From the NCBI RefSeq assembly GCF_036226665.1, contig NZ_CP109007.1:4876501-4940500 (forward strand): a stretch of 64,000 nt of DNA. The letters are read 5' to 3'. A model generated the notes under the pieces. It made no database searches. It had not been told where the DNA came from and was given only the letters and a program-made list of their open reading frames with translations. Origin of the DNA: Streptomyces sp. NBC_00691 (GTDB lineage: Bacteria > Actinomycetota > Actinomycetes > Streptomycetales > Streptomycetaceae). Made by a program: the position numbers and the translations under genes. Shown in pieces: positions 63,116 to 64,000 of this stretch. How positions within the stretch are numbered: the first letter of the stretch is position 1; the number at the start of each line of letters is the position of its first letter.

Positions 63116-64000
<885 letters not shown>

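Overview
This is a piece of a Streptomyces chromosome. GC content and third-position GC bias are very high. It carries developmental regulators typical of the genus (WhiD, BldM), many transmembrane Ser/Thr kinases, WhiB and PspC proteins, and many leaderless -10/ATG starts. From memory, the gene order whiD-bldM-ECF sigma-guaB-guaB3 ... glpD-kinases ... guaA ... pcrA ... sucCD-purN-purH ... folD ... mdh matches the conserved core of S. coelicolor (about SCO4767 to SCO4827). I see no insertion sequence, prophage, CRISPR array, rRNA or tRNA.

1-7.2 kb: end of a short-chain dehydrogenase, a divergent MOSC/LysR pair, then whiD, bldM, an ECF sigma factor, guaB and guaB3. The whiD-sigma-guaB-guaB3 order parallels whiB3-sigD-guaB2-guaB3 of mycobacteria. 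7.2-22.6 kb: a membrane protein, a nucleotide-sugar dehydrogenase homologue lacking its catalytic Cys, glpD, three tandem transmembrane kinases (the middle one a pseudokinase), then a succinate-semialdehyde dehydrogenase/GMC oxidoreductase pair.

22.6-33.9 kb: a 0.6 kb non-coding stretch, chorismate mutase preceded by what looks like a Phe/Tyr leader-peptide attenuator, guaA, a class II aldolase, several membrane proteins, a three-part PspC envelope-stress module (inhibitor-like PspC protein, PspC histidine kinase, LuxR regulator) and an NlpC/P60 hydrolase. 34-40 kb: pcrA, an M23 endopeptidase with aromatic repeats in its cytoplasmic arm, a lipase and the small B12-binding mutase subunit icmB.

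40-48.8 kb: the most system-like region. A SWIM zinc-finger gene and a DUF5691 gene lie on one strand. A MoxR ATPase, a DUF5682 protein and a VWA protein lie on the other as an overlapping operon. A small lipoprotein gene sits between them. 49-64 kb: housekeeping operons (sucCD, purN-purH, folD, mdh) with membrane proteins between them, including an XRE-HTH/sigma-like/TM fusion and a RodZ-like XRE-TM-DUF2690 protein.

The window joins purine synthesis (guaB, guaA, purN, purH), the TCA cycle (sucCD, mdh) and one-carbon metabolism (folD) to envelope and development control (whiD, bldM, kinases, PspC module, two peptidoglycan hydrolases). Functions come from motif reading without database searches; promoter and operator calls are pattern matches.
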